59,022 nucleotides of DNA. Source: Saprospiraceae bacterium (GTDB taxonomy: Bacteria > Bacteroidota > Bacteroidia > Chitinophagales > Saprospiraceae). The position numbers were made by a program, and so were the translations under genes. Below the pieces are notes generated by a model that searched no databases, had not been told where the DNA came from, and saw only the letters and a program-made list of their open reading frames with translations. The stretch is from NCBI GenBank assembly GCA_026993525.1, contig JALWSS010000112.1, positions 1 through 59,022 on the forward strand. Reading direction: 5' to 3'. Position 1 is the stretch's first letter, and every line of letters begins with the position of its first letter. Shown piece by piece: positions 1-9,568 of the stretch.

Positions 1-131
1 GGGGTTAGGGTTATGGTGGATTATGAAGGGTTATGGGGATTATGGAGGATTATGAAGGGTTATGAAGCCTGCCTGGCGGCAGACAGGGGTTATGAAGGAT
101 TATGAAGGGTTATGAAGGATTATGACCCCGA
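1..131. repeat. Degenerate 10-base tandem array (GGTTATGAAG type)
   Basis: Units such as GGTTATGAAG and GATTATGAAG follow one another with a period of about 10 bases, interrupted at 65-90 by a CCTG/CAGG palindrome. The array continues beyond the left edge of the window. Related decamer arrays occur at 33481-33562 (the complementary strand of the same unit) and 37924-38020. No gene is seen in it. A short CCCCGAT/ATCGGGG palindrome at 122-143 follows directly. Confidence 0.85.
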
Positions 132-256
132 TATTCATCGGGGATGAAGGATAATGATGCCGATACCGAAAGCCGAATCCCGAATCCCGAGCTTGTCTCG
201 GGATTTTCGCTCACAAAGCCCACGGCGAACACAGAGAAAAATCTCCGTGGGCTCAG

Positions 257-332
257 GTTGCAACTTGTAGTTGCGGCCTGAATCGCAAACGCTGGCAGTG
301 GTTCCGAACCCTGCCAGCGTTGGGCGCCCAAA
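257..332 (+). repeat. Double-hairpin REP-like element, copy 1
   Basis: Two adjacent stem-loops: a short one built on GCAAC/GTTGC, then an 11-bp perfect stem AACGCTGGCAG/CTGCCAGCGTT around a 12-base loop. A nearly identical copy in the opposite orientation lies at 7161-7236. The rest of 132-426 holds further CCCGA/TCGGG palindromes and an A/C-rich stretch (AAAAACCTT type) but no credible gene. Confidence 0.8.
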
Positions 333-426
333 AAACACAGAGAGAAAACCTCCGTGGGCTCAGTGGCCTCCGTGAGAGGCAATCAGGCCAAACCTTAAAA
401 ACCAATTCAAAAACCTTGAAAAAACC

Positions 427-1461
427 TCATCTCGCATACAGCCGTTTTTTCAGCCACAGGGCCACATTGACCAGGGCAATGAGCACGGGCACCTCCACCA
501 GCGGCCCCACCACGCCGGTGAAGGCCTGGGGAGAGTTGAGACCGAAAACGGCGATGGCCACGGCGATGGCCAGTTCGAAGTTGTTGCCGGCAGCGGTGAA
601 GCTGACCGCTGCATTTTCTTTGTAGCCAATGCCCATGGACCATGAAATTGCGAAGCTGATGAAAAACATCAGGATGAAATAAACCACCAGTGGTACGGCG
701 ATGGTAACCACATCCATCGGAATGGTGACGATGAGCTCTCCTTTGAGGCTGAACATGAGCACAATGGTGGCCAGCAGGGCAATGAGGGTGATGGGAGAGA
801 CAGCCGGGATGAACTTGCGATTGTACCAATCCTCACCTTTGAGCTTGATGCCGTAGTACCGGCTCAGAAAGCCCGCTATGAAGGGAATGCCCAGGTAGAT
901 CAGCACGCTTTGGGCCACCTCGCCGATGGAAATATCCACCACCTGCCCTTCAAAACCGAAATATCCCGGCAGCACGGTGATGAACAGCCAGGCGTAAAAG
1001 CTGTATGAGAGTACCTGAAACACGCTGTTAAGGGCCACCAGCGCAGCACCGTACTCCCGGCTGCCACCCGCCAGATCGTTCCATACAATGACCATGGCAA
1101 TGCAACGGGCCAGCCCGATGAGGATCAGGCCGGTCATGTAGCCCGGATGGTCTTTCAGGAAAATAATGGCCAGGCCAAACATCAGCACCGGCCCAATGAT
1201 CCAGTTGAGCAACAGCGACAGGGAAAGCAGCTTTTTGTCCTTCAGTACCACCGGAATGAGGCTGTAGTTCACCTTGGCCAACGGCGGGTACATCATCAGG
1301 ATGAGACCAATGGCGATGGGAATGTTGGTGGTGCCGATGGAAAGTGAATCCGTAAATCCGGCAAAACCCGGAAAAAAATAACCGAGACCGACGCCCAGGG
1401 CCATGGCCAGAAAAATCCAAAGGGTCAAAAACCGGTCGAGTAGTTTTAAGCGCTTCTTCAT
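427..1461 (-). CDS. acr3: ACR3-family arsenite efflux transporter
   Basis: Inner-membrane exporter that drives arsenite out of the cell. The 344-residue product has about ten hydrophobic segments, the usual ACR3 size. The family's essential cysteine is visible in GLARCIAMV (Cys120) and the conserved acidic residue in GPLVEVPV (Glu323). I chose the ATG at 1461 because the longer open frame upstream is low-complexity intergenic DNA. The gene stands alone; no arsenate reductase or ArsR repressor lies nearby, so regulation must be by a factor encoded elsewhere. A 16-bp palindrome 60 bases upstream of the start is a candidate operator. A divergent uvrA follows on the other strand. The family call is secure; arsenite as substrate is inferred from the family. 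Confidence 0.93.
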   Translation of the reverse strand: MKKRLKLLDRFLTLWIFLAMALGVGLGYFFPGFAGFTDSLSIGTTNIPIAIGLILMMYPPLAKVNYSLIPVVLKDKKLLSLSLLLNWIIGPVLMFGLAIIFLKDHPGYMTGLILIGLARCIAMVIVWNDLAGGSREYGAALVALNSVFQVLSYSFYAWLFITVLPGYFGFEGQVVDISIGEVAQSVLIYLGIPFIAGFLSRYYGIKLKGEDWYNRKFIPAVSPITLIALLATIVLMFSLKGELIVTIPMDVVTIAVPLVVYFILMFFISFAISWSMGIGYKENAAVSFTAAGNNFELAIAVAIAVFGLNSPQAFTGVVGPLVEVPVLIALVNVALWLKKRLYAR

Positions 1462-1520
1462 GTTGGGTTTTCTTTTGTTGGTTCGCTTCGCAAAATTGCC
1501 GGAGCAAGCCTGTAAATAAT

Positions 1521-1536
1521 CTATTGATCGCAATAG
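1521..1536. promoter_or_regulatory. Candidate operator palindrome upstream of acr3
   Basis: CTATTGATCGCAATAG, two 6-base arms around ATCG, lies about 60 bases before the acr3 start. Its position and symmetry would suit an ArsR/SmtB-type dimeric repressor. That is inference; the sequence only shows the palindrome. Confidence 0.35.
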
Positions 1537-1553
1537 TACGATAAAAGTATTTA

Positions 1554-1605
1554 CGTGACAACGTGACGCGTGATAATCGTGACACGTGACATGTGACAGT
1601 GTGAC
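1554..1605. repeat. 7-base tandem array (CGTGACA type)
   Basis: Degenerate repeats of CGTGACA, CGTGACG and TGTGACA in the acr3-uvrA spacer. The same unit, on the other strand, forms the arrays at 6779-6811 and 39660-39737. A perfect CCCTCCCGA/TCGGGAGGG hairpin at 1614-1640 follows. Confidence 0.8.
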
Positions 1606-1683
1606 CCGCTGGCGCCCTCCCGAAATTTTTTCGGGAGGGCCGGTGCCGCCCAAAAACCGCCCAAAAACCTTCCATAAAAACCT

Positions 1684-1691
1684 TACCTTTG
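1684..1691 (+). promoter_or_regulatory. Bacteroidota -7 box for uvrA
   Basis: TACCTTTG matches the TAnnTTTG consensus and lies about 60 bases before the chosen uvrA start. No clear -33 TTG box is seen. Confidence 0.6.
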
Positions 1692-1751
1692 CACGCTTGT
1701 TTTGGCAGGTACGGATCGCCGGTTGGTGGCCGTCTGCAATTCCCTTTTCAC

Positions 1752-4676
1752 ATGGCGAAATCAGCACAAAAAAAAGCAGCACTTCACCCTTCGGGCAATG
1801 GCCGTAACGGTCATGCGGCCCCGGCTGGCGCCGACATCCGGCGGGCCATTTTCATCAAGGGTGCCCGTGCCAACAACCTGAAAAACATAGACCTGGTCAT
1901 TCCGAAGAACCAGCTGGTGGTGGTCACCGGGGTATCGGGCAGCGGCAAGAGTTCGCTCACCATGGACACCCTGTATGCCGAAGGCCAGCGCCGCTATGTG
2001 GAAAGCCTGAGTTCTTATGCCCGCCAGTTTCTGGGCCGGATGAAAAAGCCGGAGATGGACTACATCAAAGGCATCTGTCCGGCCATCGCCATTGAGCAGA
2101 AGGTCAGCACCAGCAACGCCCGCTCAACGGTGGGCACCCTCACCGAAATTTACGACTACCTGCGCCTGCTTTACGCCCGTGTGGGCCGCACTTTTTCACC
2201 CGTCAGCGGGCAGGAGGTGAAACGGCACTACGTGAGCGATGTGGTGGATTTCATTCTGAAGCAGGAGGCCGGCACCAGGGTGTGGCTGTTCATACCGTTG
2301 CCCGTTCGCTACAAAGACCGCACCCTGAAGCAGGAGCTGAATTTGCTGTTGCAAAAGGGTTACACCCGCATCTGGTGGGACGGCGAGCTGCACGACATTC
2401 AGGAACTGCTGGAGGATGAAAGCTTCGAGTTGCACCACGTTTTGTCGGAATACGAAGGGGAAGACGCCCGGGTACTCATTGACCGTTTTGTGGTGCAACC
2501 CAACGACGAGGAGAACAAAAAGCGCATTGCCGACTCGGTGCAAACGGCCCTGTATGAATCCGAGGGCGAGTGCGTCATTGCGCTGAACAGCGCCGAAGGA
2601 AAAGAAGGCCTCCACACTTTCAACACCCGCTTCGAACTGGACGGGATGGAGTTTCCGGAACCCTCTCCACAGCTCTTCAATTTCAACAACCCTTACGGCG
2701 CCTGCCCCAAATGCGAGGGCTTCAGCCGGGTGATGGGCATTGCCGAAGAAAAAGTCATTCCCAACCCCAACAAAAGCGTTTTTGAGGGGGCCGTGGCCTG
2801 CTGGTCAGGTGAGAAATTCGGCCGCTGGCTGGATGCCTTCCTGAGGGTGGCCCACGAGTTCGGCTTTCCCGTACACAAGCCCTACCGGGAGCTTTCGGAC
2901 AAACAAAAAGACCTGCTGTGGGAGGGCAACGCCCACTTCCGGGGCATCAACGCCTTTTTTGCGGAACTGGAAGAAAAGCTCTACAAAATACAAAACCGGG
3001 TGATGCTGGCCCGCTACCGAGGCCGCACGGTTTGTCCCACCTGCAAGGGGGGCCGGTTGCGCAAAGAAGCCACTTATGTGAAGGTGGCCGGCAAATCCAT
3101 CACCGAGCTGGTGGAAATGCCGGTGGACGAGTTGCTGGCGTTTTTCGAAGAACTTTCTTCACCCGCCTCCGGCGGGCAACACCCGCTCACGGCACAGGAA
3201 CAGAAAATAGCCTCCCGCCTGCTGCTGGAGGTCACCAACCGGCTGCGTTTCATGTGCGACACCGGCCTGAAATACCTCACCCTCAACCGCCTCTCCTCCA
3301 CCCTCTCCGGAGGTGAAACCCAGCGCATCAACCTGACCCGCACCCTGGGCAGCAACCTGACGGCCTCCATGTACATCCTGGATGAACCCAGCATCGGACT
3401 GCACCCGCGGGACACCAGCCGGCTGGTGCGGGTGCTGAAAAGCCTGCGCGACCTGGGCAACACCGTCATCGTTGTGGAACACGAGGAAGACGTCATCAAA
3501 AACGCCGACTACCTGGTGGACATCGGCCCGGCAGCGGGTGTGCACGGCGGCGAGGTAGTTTTTGCCGGACCGTACGAACGCATTTACGACGAAGCCAACG
3601 ACAGCCTGACCGCCAAATACATGAGTGGCCGCATGGTGGTGCCCCTGCCCAAAGTGCGCCGCAAAGCCCTGGCATTTATCGAAGCAAAAGGCTGCCGCCA
3701 ACACAACCTCAAAAACATTGACGTGAAGGTGCCCCTGAACTGCCTCACCGTGGTGACCGGTGTGAGCGGCAGTGGCAAAACCACCCTGGTGAAGGAAATC
3801 CTGTACCCCGCCATCAAACAGCACCTGGGAGAGCCCACCGGCAAGGTGCCCGGTAAGTATGACGAGCTGACGGGGTCGGTCAACCGCCTCACACAGGTAG
3901 AGATGGTCAACCAAAGCCCCATCGGAAAATCGAGCCGCTCCAACCCGGTTTCATACGTAAAGGCTTTTGACGCCATCCGCAACCTGATGGCCGGCCGGCA
4001 GCTCAGCCGTATCAGGGGCTACAAACCGGGGCATTTTTCGTTCAACGTAGAAGGCGGCCGATGCGAAACCTGCAAAGGCGAAGGAGAGCAAGTCGTGGAG
4101 ATGCAGTTCCTGGCCGATGTGCGGCTGGAATGCGAAGACTGCAAGGGCAGGCGCTTCAAGTCCGAAATACTGGACGTCCGTTACAACGAAAAGAACATCT
4201 ACGAAATACTGGAACTGACGGTGGAGGAAGCCCTGGAGTTTTTTGCGGAGCGAAAAGAAATCGTCAACAAAATCCAGCCGCTGTACGACGTGGGCCTGGG
4301 CTATGTAAAACTGGGGCAAAGCAGCAGCACCCTTTCCGGCGGGGAGGCACAGCGGGTCAAACTGGCCAGCTTCCTGGCCAAAGACCGGGCACAGGACCGC
4401 ATCCTGTTCATCTTTGACGAGCCTACCACCGGCCTGCATTTCCACGACATCCGGAAGCTGATGGACGCCCTGAACGCCCTGGTGGAAAACGGCAACACCG
4501 TGCTGGTGGTGGAACACAACATGGAGGTCATCAAAAGCGCCGACTGGGTGATTGACCTCGGCCCCGACGGCGGCAAAAACGGCGGCAACCTGGTCTTCCA
4601 GGGCCGGCCGGAGGAACTCGTCAAAGTGGAAGAAAGCCGGACCGGCAAATACCTCAAAGAAAAACTTGCAAAGTGA
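1752..4676 (+). CDS. uvrA: UvrABC excinuclease subunit A
   Basis: ATPase that recognises DNA damage and loads UvrB in nucleotide excision repair. The 974-residue chain has two ABC modules: Walker [10 protein letters not shown] near residue 60 and GVSGSGKTT in the second half, each with an LSGGE signature and D-loop helices ([21 protein letters not shown]). Later zinc motifs are present (CPKC, CPTC, CETC, CEDC), and the UvrB-binding region is there, which argues against a UvrA2 paralogue. The usual N-terminal CPxCG knuckle is replaced by [10 protein letters not shown] short insertion after FFEEL is encoded by a CCCGCC/GGCGGG palindrome. I chose the ATG at 1752; the frame upstream runs through the promoter box. 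The next gene starts within 15 bases of the stop or overlaps it. Confidence 0.96.
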   Translation: MAKSAQKKAALHPSGNGRNGHAAPAGADIRRAIFIKGARANNLKNIDLVIPKNQLVVVTGVSGSGKSSLTMDTLYAEGQRRYVESLSSYARQFLGRMKKPEMDYIKGICPAIAIEQKVSTSNARSTVGTLTEIYDYLRLLYARVGRTFSPVSGQEVKRHYVSDVVDFILKQEAGTRVWLFIPLPVRYKDRTLKQELNLLLQKGYTRIWWDGELHDIQELLEDESFELHHVLSEYEGEDARVLIDRFVVQPNDEENKKRIADSVQTALYESEGECVIALNSAEGKEGLHTFNTRFELDGMEFPEPSPQLFNFNNPYGACPKCEGFSRVMGIAEEKVIPNPNKSVFEGAVACWSGEKFGRWLDAFLRVAHEFGFPVHKPYRELSDKQKDLLWEGNAHFRGINAFFAELEEKLYKIQNRVMLARYRGRTVCPTCKGGRLRKEATYVKVAGKSITELVEMPVDELLAFFEELSSPASGGQHPLTAQEQKIASRLLLEVTNRLRFMCDTGLKYLTLNRLSSTLSGGETQRINLTRTLGSNLTASMYILDEPSIGLHPRDTSRLVRVLKSLRDLGNTVIVVEHEEDVIKNADYLVDIGPAAGVHGGEVVFAGPYERIYDEANDSLTAKYMSGRMVVPLPKVRRKALAFIEAKGCRQHNLKNIDVKVPLNCLTVVTGVSGSGKTTLVKEILYPAIKQHLGEPTGKVPGKYDELTGSVNRLTQVEMVNQSPIGKSSRSNPVSYVKAFDAIRNLMAGRQLSRIRGYKPGHFSFNVEGGRCETCKGEGEQVVEMQFLADVRLECEDCKGRRFKSEILDVRYNEKNIYEILELTVEEALEFFAERKEIVNKIQPLYDVGLGYVKLGQSSSTLSGGEAQRVKLASFLAKDRAQDRILFIFDEPTTGLHFHDIRKLMDALNALVENGNTVLVVEHNMEVIKSADWVIDLGPDGGKNGGNLVFQGRPEELVKVEESRTGKYLKEKLAK

Positions 4677-4690
4677 AGAATCAGCCTGGC

Positions 4691-5524
4691 ATGAGCGTCG
4701 AAGAGTTTTTTGAACTTTTCCTGGAAGAACTGAAAAGCCACGAAGCGCTGCACCGCTATTACAAATTCCTGGACGACCCGGCCAAAATGCCCTTCCGCAA
4801 GGTGTATTTCTGCCAACGCCTGCAATACATCCTCGATCGCATTTCCGAAGAAAAAGAAAATGCTGAAGACCGGGAGCTGAAAATCTGGGACTGCGGCTGC
4901 GGCTATGCCACCACACAGATTTTTCTGGCGCTGAACGGCTACGCCTCCCGCGGCTCCACCCTGGAGTTCTATTTCAAAGAGGTGCCGCAACGCCTCAAAT
5001 TTTGGGAACGACACGGCGACATGAGCCTGGTAAAGGTCGATTACGAAGATGTTTTCGAGGCGCCCGTTCAGGAGAACAGCACCGATGTGATCATCGTGCA
5101 AGACACCCTGCACCACCTGGAACCCCTGCAGGACAGCCTCCGCATCTTCCGCCAAACCCTCAAGCCCGGCGGCCTGCTGCTGGCCATCGAGGAGAACGGC
5201 AACAACATCGTCCAAAACCTCAAACTCTTCCGCCAGCGGGGCAACAAACGTATCGTCACCTTTTACGACGAAGGCCTGGGGCGGGAAGTGACCATGGGCA
5301 ACGAAAACATCCGTCCCTGGAAAAAATGGCGACAGGAACTGCTCTCCGCCGGCCTCCAACCGGAAGACGAAAAAATCCAGTACATCCGCTTGTTCCCCCC
5401 TTTTTGGTTCCACAACAAAGCAGCCACAACAGTGACGGCACTGGAGCAGCGCCTCTGGAAAAGACAACCCCTTCTGAAAGAGTACTTTTTCTTCGGGGTC
5501 AATTTTACGGCGAGGAAGACTTGA
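4691..5524 (+). CDS. Class I SAM-dependent methyltransferase
   Basis: Motif I is IWDCGCGYA (residues 65-73), followed by an acidic VDYEDVF stretch, VIIVQDTLHHLE and LKPGGLLLAIEE, all typical of the seven-strand Rossmann methyltransferase fold. The 277-residue product has a helical N-terminal section before the fold. The substrate cannot be told. It is cotranscribed with uvrA: the ATG at 4691 is 15 bases past the uvrA stop, and an in-frame GTG at 4673 would overlap that stop by four bases and is the alternative start. The stop codon at 5522 is the first element of an octamer array. A link to DNA repair is only suggested by position. Confidence 0.85.
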   Translation: MSVEEFFELFLEELKSHEALHRYYKFLDDPAKMPFRKVYFCQRLQYILDRISEEKENAEDRELKIWDCGCGYATTQIFLALNGYASRGSTLEFYFKEVPQRLKFWERHGDMSLVKVDYEDVFEAPVQENSTDVIIVQDTLHHLEPLQDSLRIFRQTLKPGGLLLAIEENGNNIVQNLKLFRQRGNKRIVTFYDEGLGREVTMGNENIRPWKKWRQELLSAGLQPEDEKIQYIRLFPPFWFHNKAATTVTALEQRLWKRQPLLKEYFFFGVNFTARKT

Positions 5525-5691
5525 ACTGAAGAACTGAGGAACTGAGGAACTGAGGATTTGAGCCCCGTGCCGATAATAATCGGCATCGGGGGAGGAACTG
5601 AAGAACTGAAGAACTGAGGAACTGAAGAACTGAGGAACTGAAGAACTGAGGAACTGAGGAACTGAGGAACTGAGCCTGTCCGGCCCGTCTG
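5520..5691. repeat. 8-base tandem array (GAACTGAG type)
   Basis: Repeats of GAACTGAG/GAACTGAA starting at the methyltransferase stop codon, interrupted by a GTGCCGATnATCGGCAT palindrome at about 5565-5590. The period of 8 makes all minus-strand frames open, giving spurious proteins rich in SSVPQFLS. Downstream to 5770 there are a CCGG-rich palindrome and unstructured DNA. Confidence 0.9.
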
Positions 5692-5784
5692 GCCGCCGGA
5701 CAGGGACAGGAAACAAGGGGTTTCAAGATGTTTGATGGGGTAGAGAATGCTTTTTCAAGCCCCGGTAGCTTCATGAGTGTACTA

Positions 5785-5834
5785 CGCTTACAGAACTCTC
5801 AGAACCGGAATGGTGGATTTGTGGGTAATGGGTA
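5785..5834 (+). repeat. Dispersed ~50-base repeat (GTGGGTAATGG family), copy 1
   Basis: This stretch resembles 33429-33480 over its whole length, with the shared core GGTGGATTTGTGGGTAATGG. A shorter inverted copy is at 33002-33026. All copies lie beside short tandem arrays. Function unknown. Confidence 0.65.
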
Positions 5835-5886
5835 ACCCTCTCAACCCCTCTCAACTTCTCTCAACTTCTCTCAACTTCTCTCAACC
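5835..5886. repeat. 10-base tandem array (TTCTCTCAAC type)
   Basis: Five units of TTCTCTCAAC or CCCTCTCAAC. The complementary unit (GTTGAGAGGG) forms the array at 32934-32992 and appears briefly at 6673-6692. Confidence 0.85.
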
Positions 5887-6023
5887 TTATTCCCAGTTCA
5901 TTACTGATTGGCAATTATTCTACTTCTACTCCGTTTTCCGTTGGCACATTAAATTGAGATTAACAGCCCTGAGCGCGGGGCTTCCACCGGCCGTTTGTAT
6001 TTTCGTCTCAAATTTCCAACTCC

Positions 6024-6644
6024 ATGAATTACCACCGTTTTCTTTGGCTTGTCAGCTTTTTTACCGTCGCAATGGCGGCCCATGCCCAGACCAACCTCGG
6101 GAAAACCACCATCAACGGCCAACTGGTCACCATGATGCTGGACGAAAACGGCGACACCCTGCTCATCGCCGACGACCTGATGACCGTGTCGCTCACCTCA
6201 CCCCGCACCTTCAAAAGCCGGAAAGACTACGCCCGCTACCGCTATTACCTGAAATGCGCCGCCATTGTGTACCCCTACGCCAAAGAATCCATCGAGGTGT
6301 TCCGCCAGTTGCAGGAAGAAACAGCAGAAATGCGCAAAGGCAAACGGAAGCGTTACGCCAAGAAACTGCAAAAAAAACTCGACGACAAGTTTGAGGAACC
6401 CCTGAAAAACCTCACCAAAATCCAGGGAAAGATCCTGGTGAAAATGATCGAAAAGGAACTTGACACCCCGCTCTACACCCTCATCAAAACCTACCGGGGT
6501 GGTTTCACCGCAGGCTATTGGAATACCCTCAGCAAATTCTGGGGCTACGACCTGAAACGAGGCTACATGGAAGGCGACGACCCCATCCTCGACGCCGTCC
6601 TGCAGGATTTCCCGCTGACACTGCCGGAGGAGGAAAGGTATTAG
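6024..6644 (+). CDS. DUF4294 domain-containing exported protein
   Basis: 206 residues with a cleavable signal peptide ending near AAHAQ (residue 21), then the DUF4294 pattern: a short beta region with DENGDTLLI, followed by a basic helical section (ARYRYYLKCAAIVYPYAKES) and a lysine-rich helix. The family is almost confined to Bacteroidota and has no assigned function. The product is probably periplasmic. Upstream lies the decamer array, and no promoter box could be assigned with confidence. The downstream gap to 6819 contains short GGTTGAG repeats and a small CACGCGT array. Confidence 0.88.
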   Translation: MNYHRFLWLVSFFTVAMAAHAQTNLGKTTINGQLVTMMLDENGDTLLIADDLMTVSLTSPRTFKSRKDYARYRYYLKCAAIVYPYAKESIEVFRQLQEETAEMRKGKRKRYAKKLQKKLDDKFEEPLKNLTKIQGKILVKMIEKELDTPLYTLIKTYRGGFTAGYWNTLSKFWGYDLKRGYMEGDDPILDAVLQDFPLTLPEEERY

Positions 6645-6778
6645 GGAACTGAGCGACTCTGTATAATTTGCCCGGAGGTTGAGAGGGGTTGAGGTATGCG
6701 ATTCCGTTCTGTTACGTTTAAGCAAAGCTGACATCGGAACAAAGGTTCCCCTCCAATTGAAATAAATATTTCCTGCTT

Positions 6779-6811
6779 CACCTGTCACGCGTTACGCGTC
6801 ACGCATGTCAC
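6779..6811. repeat. Short 7-base array (GTCACGC type)
   Basis: Four to five degenerate units of GTCACGC/GTTACGC immediately before the pterin dehydratase gene. The same unit forms the long array at 39660-39737. Confidence 0.65.
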
Positions 6812-6818
6812 GAACATT

Positions 6819-7061
6819 ATGTGGACCGAAAAAGACAACACACTCCAGCGCACCTTCACCTTCCGCAACTTCACCGAAGCTTTTACTTTCATGACCGAAG
6901 TGGCCTTCGCCGCTGAAAAACTCAACCACCACCCGGACTGGACCAACGTCTGGAACCGGGTCTCCTTCCGCCTCAATACCCACGACGCCGGCGGCATCGT
7001 CACCGGCAAAGACCGGGAACTGGCCCGGGAAATCGACCGGATAGCAGAGAAGTATCTTTGA
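6819..7061 (+). CDS. phhB: 4a-hydroxytetrahydrobiopterin dehydratase (PCD/DCoH)
   Basis: Small cytoplasmic enzyme that dehydrates the 4a-carbinolamine of tetrahydrobiopterin, recycling the cofactor of aromatic amino-acid hydroxylases. The 80-residue product is somewhat shorter than the usual 95-110 but carries the active-site signature KLNHHPDWTNVWNRV (about residues 37-51) and the following HDAGG and D...LA..ID elements. The ATG at 6819 gives a complete core with a short N-terminal strand. No aromatic amino-acid hydroxylase is in the window. In the wider family some members act in molybdopterin chemistry or as stand-alone proteins, so the physiological role is inferred. Confidence 0.9.
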   Translation: MWTEKDNTLQRTFTFRNFTEAFTFMTEVAFAAEKLNHHPDWTNVWNRVSFRLNTHDAGGIVTGKDRELAREIDRIAEKYL

Positions 7062-7160
7062 GGTTTTTAGAAGGTTTTTTCTTGGGTTTTTAGTCCCGAT
7101 CCCGAAGCCGATCCCGAAGAAATTCGGGACGGCTTTCGGGAGCCTCGGGATTCAGATGGT

Positions 7161-7236
7161 TTTTGGCACCCAACGCTGGCAGGGTTCGGAACCACTGCCA
7201 GCGTTTGCAATTCAGGCCGCAACTGAAAGTTGCAAA
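7161..7236 (-). repeat. Double-hairpin REP-like element, copy 2
   Basis: Inverted copy of the element at 257-332: the AACGCTGGCAG/CTGCCAGCGTT stem and the GCAAC/GTTGC stem are both kept, and the loop bases are the same. It is preceded at 7094-7155 by nested CCCGAA/TTCGGG palindromes. The rest of 7062-7360 is leader sequence of the peptidase gene; a near-match to a -7 box (TAACTTG) lies at about 7290. Confidence 0.8.
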
Positions 7237-7360
7237 CACAAATCGTCCTCACCCCTGCTTCCCATCACTTCCATCTTTCCCAAAACTCACTAACTTGCCC
7301 GCTGCCTTTGGCGCTGTTGCCGGGGCGCATAAAAAACATCAAAACCAAATTGCTATTGAG

Positions 7361-9370
7361 ATGAAGAAATTGCATTACCTGCTCCTGTTGGTGCTGGGTT
7401 TGGCAGTGTTTGCCTGCAAGCCCGAACCCACCAAAGAGGCGAAGGATGACTTCAAGTGGACCACTGAATCCTTTGCCGACAAAAAGATCATCCGGTACCA
7501 GGTGCCCGGATTTGACAAACTCAGCCTGGACCAGAAGAAACTGGTCTATTACCTGGTGCAGGCAGGGCTGAGTGGTCGTGACATCATTTACGACCAGAAC
7601 TACCGCTACAACCTGCCCATCCGCAAAGCGCTGGACAAGCTGGTTGCCGGCTATGCCGGCGACAAAAACAGCAATGACTGGAAGGAACTGCTGCTCTATG
7701 CCAAACAGGTCTGGTTTTCCAACGGCATCCACCACCACTACTCCCACGACAAATTCCAGCCGGGCTTCAGCCGGGAGTGGTTCACCGAAGCGCTGGCAAC
7801 GGTGGATGTGACCCTGCCCGACGAGGTGCTGAACGCCATGTTCGACCCCTCCATTGACCCCAAACGGCTGGAGCAAAACCCGGATATTGACAACGTGCTG
7901 GCCTCGGCGGTGAACTACTACGGCCCGGATGTGACCAAAGCCGAAGCCCTGGCCTGGTACAACAACATCACCGCCCCCAACGACCCTGAACCTGTGGAAA
8001 TCGGCCTGAACAGCCGCCTGGAACACGACGCCGACGGCAAGCTGGTCGAAAACGTATGGAAAGCCGACGGGCTCTATGGTCCCGCCATTCAGAAGGTGAT
8101 CGGCTGGCTGGAGAAAGCAGCTTCGGTGGCCGAAAACGAACCCCAACGCAAAGCGCTGGAACTGCTCATAGAATACTACAAAACCGGCGACCTGCGCAAA
8201 TGGAACGAATACAACATCGCCTGGGTCAATGCCACCGAGGGCGACATCGACTACATCAACGGCTTTGTGGAGGTGTACCACGACCCGCTCAGCCGCCACG
8301 GTGCCTACGAGAACATCGTACAGATCACCGACTTTGAGGCTTCTGAGCGCATGTCCATCCTGAGCAAGAATGCCCAGTGGTTTGAGGACAATTCCCCACT
8401 GATGGAAAACCACAAAAAGAAAAATGTGCAGGGCGTGGTTTACAAAGTGGTCACCGTTGCCGGCGAAGCCGGTGATGCCTCTCCTTCAACGCCTATTGGC
8501 GTCAACCTGCCCAACAACAACTGGATCAGGGTGAAGCACGGGTCAAAGTCCGTCAGCCTCGGCAACATCGAAGACGCCTACCACAATGCCAGCGGCCCCG
8601 GCCTGTTGCACGAATTTGCCAACGACGAAGAGGAGATCGCCCGCGCTGAAAAATACGGCGAACTGGGGGGCAAGCTGCACACGGCATTGCACGAGGTGCT
8701 GGGCCACGCATCCGGCCAGATTGAACCCGGGGTTGGCCAGCCTTCGGAAACCCTGCCGGGTTATTCCTCTACATTGGAGGAAGCCAGGGCCGACCTCTTT
8801 GCACTGTATTACCTGATGGACGACAAGCTGGTGGAACTGGGCATTATGCCCTCAACCGAAGTGGGCAAAGCCGAATACGACAGCTACATCCGCAACGGCC
8901 TCATGCTGCAACTGCGCCGCATCGTGCCCGGCAACGACATCCAGGAAGCACACATGCGCAACCGCCAGCTGGTGGCAAAATGGGCCTGGGAAAAAGGAAA
9001 AGCCGACAACGTCATCGAAATGGTGAACAGGGACGGCAAAACCTATTTCGACATCAAAGACTACGACAAACTTCGTCAGCTCTTTGGGGAGTTGCTTCGT
9101 GAAATTCAACGCATCAAATCACAGGGCGACTACGAAGCCGGTAAAAACCTGGTGGAAACCTACGGTGTGAAAGTGGATCAGAACCTCCACAAAGAAGTAC
9201 TGGCACGGGCCGAGAAACTGAACATGCCTCCCTACGGCGGCTTCATTAACCCCCGCCTGGTACCCCTCACCGACGATCAGGGAAATATCACCGATGTCAA
9301 AGTGGAATACCCGGACGACTTCACAAAACAAATGCTGGAATACGCTGAGAATTACAGCTTTTTGGAGTGA
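7361..9370 (+). CDS. Dipeptidyl-peptidase III family (M49) zinc peptidase, lipoprotein
   Basis: Removes dipeptides from the N-terminus of oligopeptides. The hallmark M49 motif HEVLGH (His444, Glu445, His449) replaces the usual HExxH spacing, and the third zinc ligand comes from EEARAD (near residue 473). The chain is 669 residues, about family size. The N-terminus MKKLHYLLLLVLGLAVFACK is a lipoprotein signal with the lipid-carrying cysteine at residue 19, so the enzyme is probably anchored in the cell envelope, in contrast to the cytosolic eukaryotic enzymes. I chose the ATG at 7361 because the signal peptide starts there. The stop codon is directly followed by a heptamer array. Confidence 0.93.
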   Translation: MKKLHYLLLLVLGLAVFACKPEPTKEAKDDFKWTTESFADKKIIRYQVPGFDKLSLDQKKLVYYLVQAGLSGRDIIYDQNYRYNLPIRKALDKLVAGYAGDKNSNDWKELLLYAKQVWFSNGIHHHYSHDKFQPGFSREWFTEALATVDVTLPDEVLNAMFDPSIDPKRLEQNPDIDNVLASAVNYYGPDVTKAEALAWYNNITAPNDPEPVEIGLNSRLEHDADGKLVENVWKADGLYGPAIQKVIGWLEKAASVAENEPQRKALELLIEYYKTGDLRKWNEYNIAWVNATEGDIDYINGFVEVYHDPLSRHGAYENIVQITDFEASERMSILSKNAQWFEDNSPLMENHKKKNVQGVVYKVVTVAGEAGDASPSTPIGVNLPNNNWIRVKHGSKSVSLGNIEDAYHNASGPGLLHEFANDEEEIARAEKYGELGGKLHTALHEVLGHASGQIEPGVGQPSETLPGYSSTLEEARADLFALYYLMDDKLVELGIMPSTEVGKAEYDSYIRNGLMLQLRRIVPGNDIQEAHMRNRQLVAKWAWEKGKADNVIEMVNRDGKTYFDIKDYDKLRQLFGELLREIQRIKSQGDYEAGKNLVETYGVKVDQNLHKEVLARAEKLNMPPYGGFINPRLVPLTDDQGNITDVKVEYPDDFTKQMLEYAENYSFLE

Positions 9371-9491
9371 CGGTTGACGGTTGACGGTTGTCGGTTGTCG
9401 GAAACGGCCAACCGACAACCGACAACTGACAACTGACAACTGACAACTGATAACTGATAACTGATAACTGACAACTGACAACTGACAACCG
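9369..9491. repeat. 7-base tandem array (TGACAAC type)
   Basis: About sixteen units of TGACAAC, TGATAAC, TGACGGT and their complements (CGGTTGT) beginning at the peptidase stop codon. The first part is on the GTTG strand and the second on the CAAC strand, so the whole can fold on itself. Arrays with the same unit lie at 14982-15052 and, in variant form, at 38034-38119. Confidence 0.88.
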
Positions 9492-9500
9492 TCAAACACG

Positions 9501-9547
9501 AAAAAAGTGCATCTGCAAGATTCAACTGCAGATGCACTTTGTTTTTT
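9501..9547. terminator. Bidirectional intrinsic terminator between peptidase and rpsT
   Basis: Perfect 14-bp stem AAAGTGCATCTGCA/TGCAGATGCACTTT with a nine-base loop, flanked by A-rich sequence on the left and T-rich sequence on the right. It serves the converging peptidase and rpsT transcripts. Confidence 0.85.
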
Positions 9548-9568
9548 GCAACGAAGCGGAAGCGGGTT

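Noticed and set aside
3951-5716. Long minus-strand frames over uvrA and the methyltransferase
   Set aside because: Shadow frames of two well-supported plus-strand genes; the translated products are low-complexity His/Gln/Val-rich with no domain.
5505-5774. Minus-strand open frames rich in SSVPQFLS over octamer arrays (also 11407-11643, 12303-12605, 24832-25174)
   Set aside because: An 8-base period has no stop in the complementary strand in any frame; these proteins are by-products of the arrays.
7265-8413. 382-codon minus-strand frame over the M49 peptidase
   Set aside because: Antisense to a gene with clear catalytic motifs; no recognisable fold.
9369-9491. Heptamer array considered as CRISPR
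   Set aside because: Units are 7 bases with no unique spacers and no cas genes in the window.
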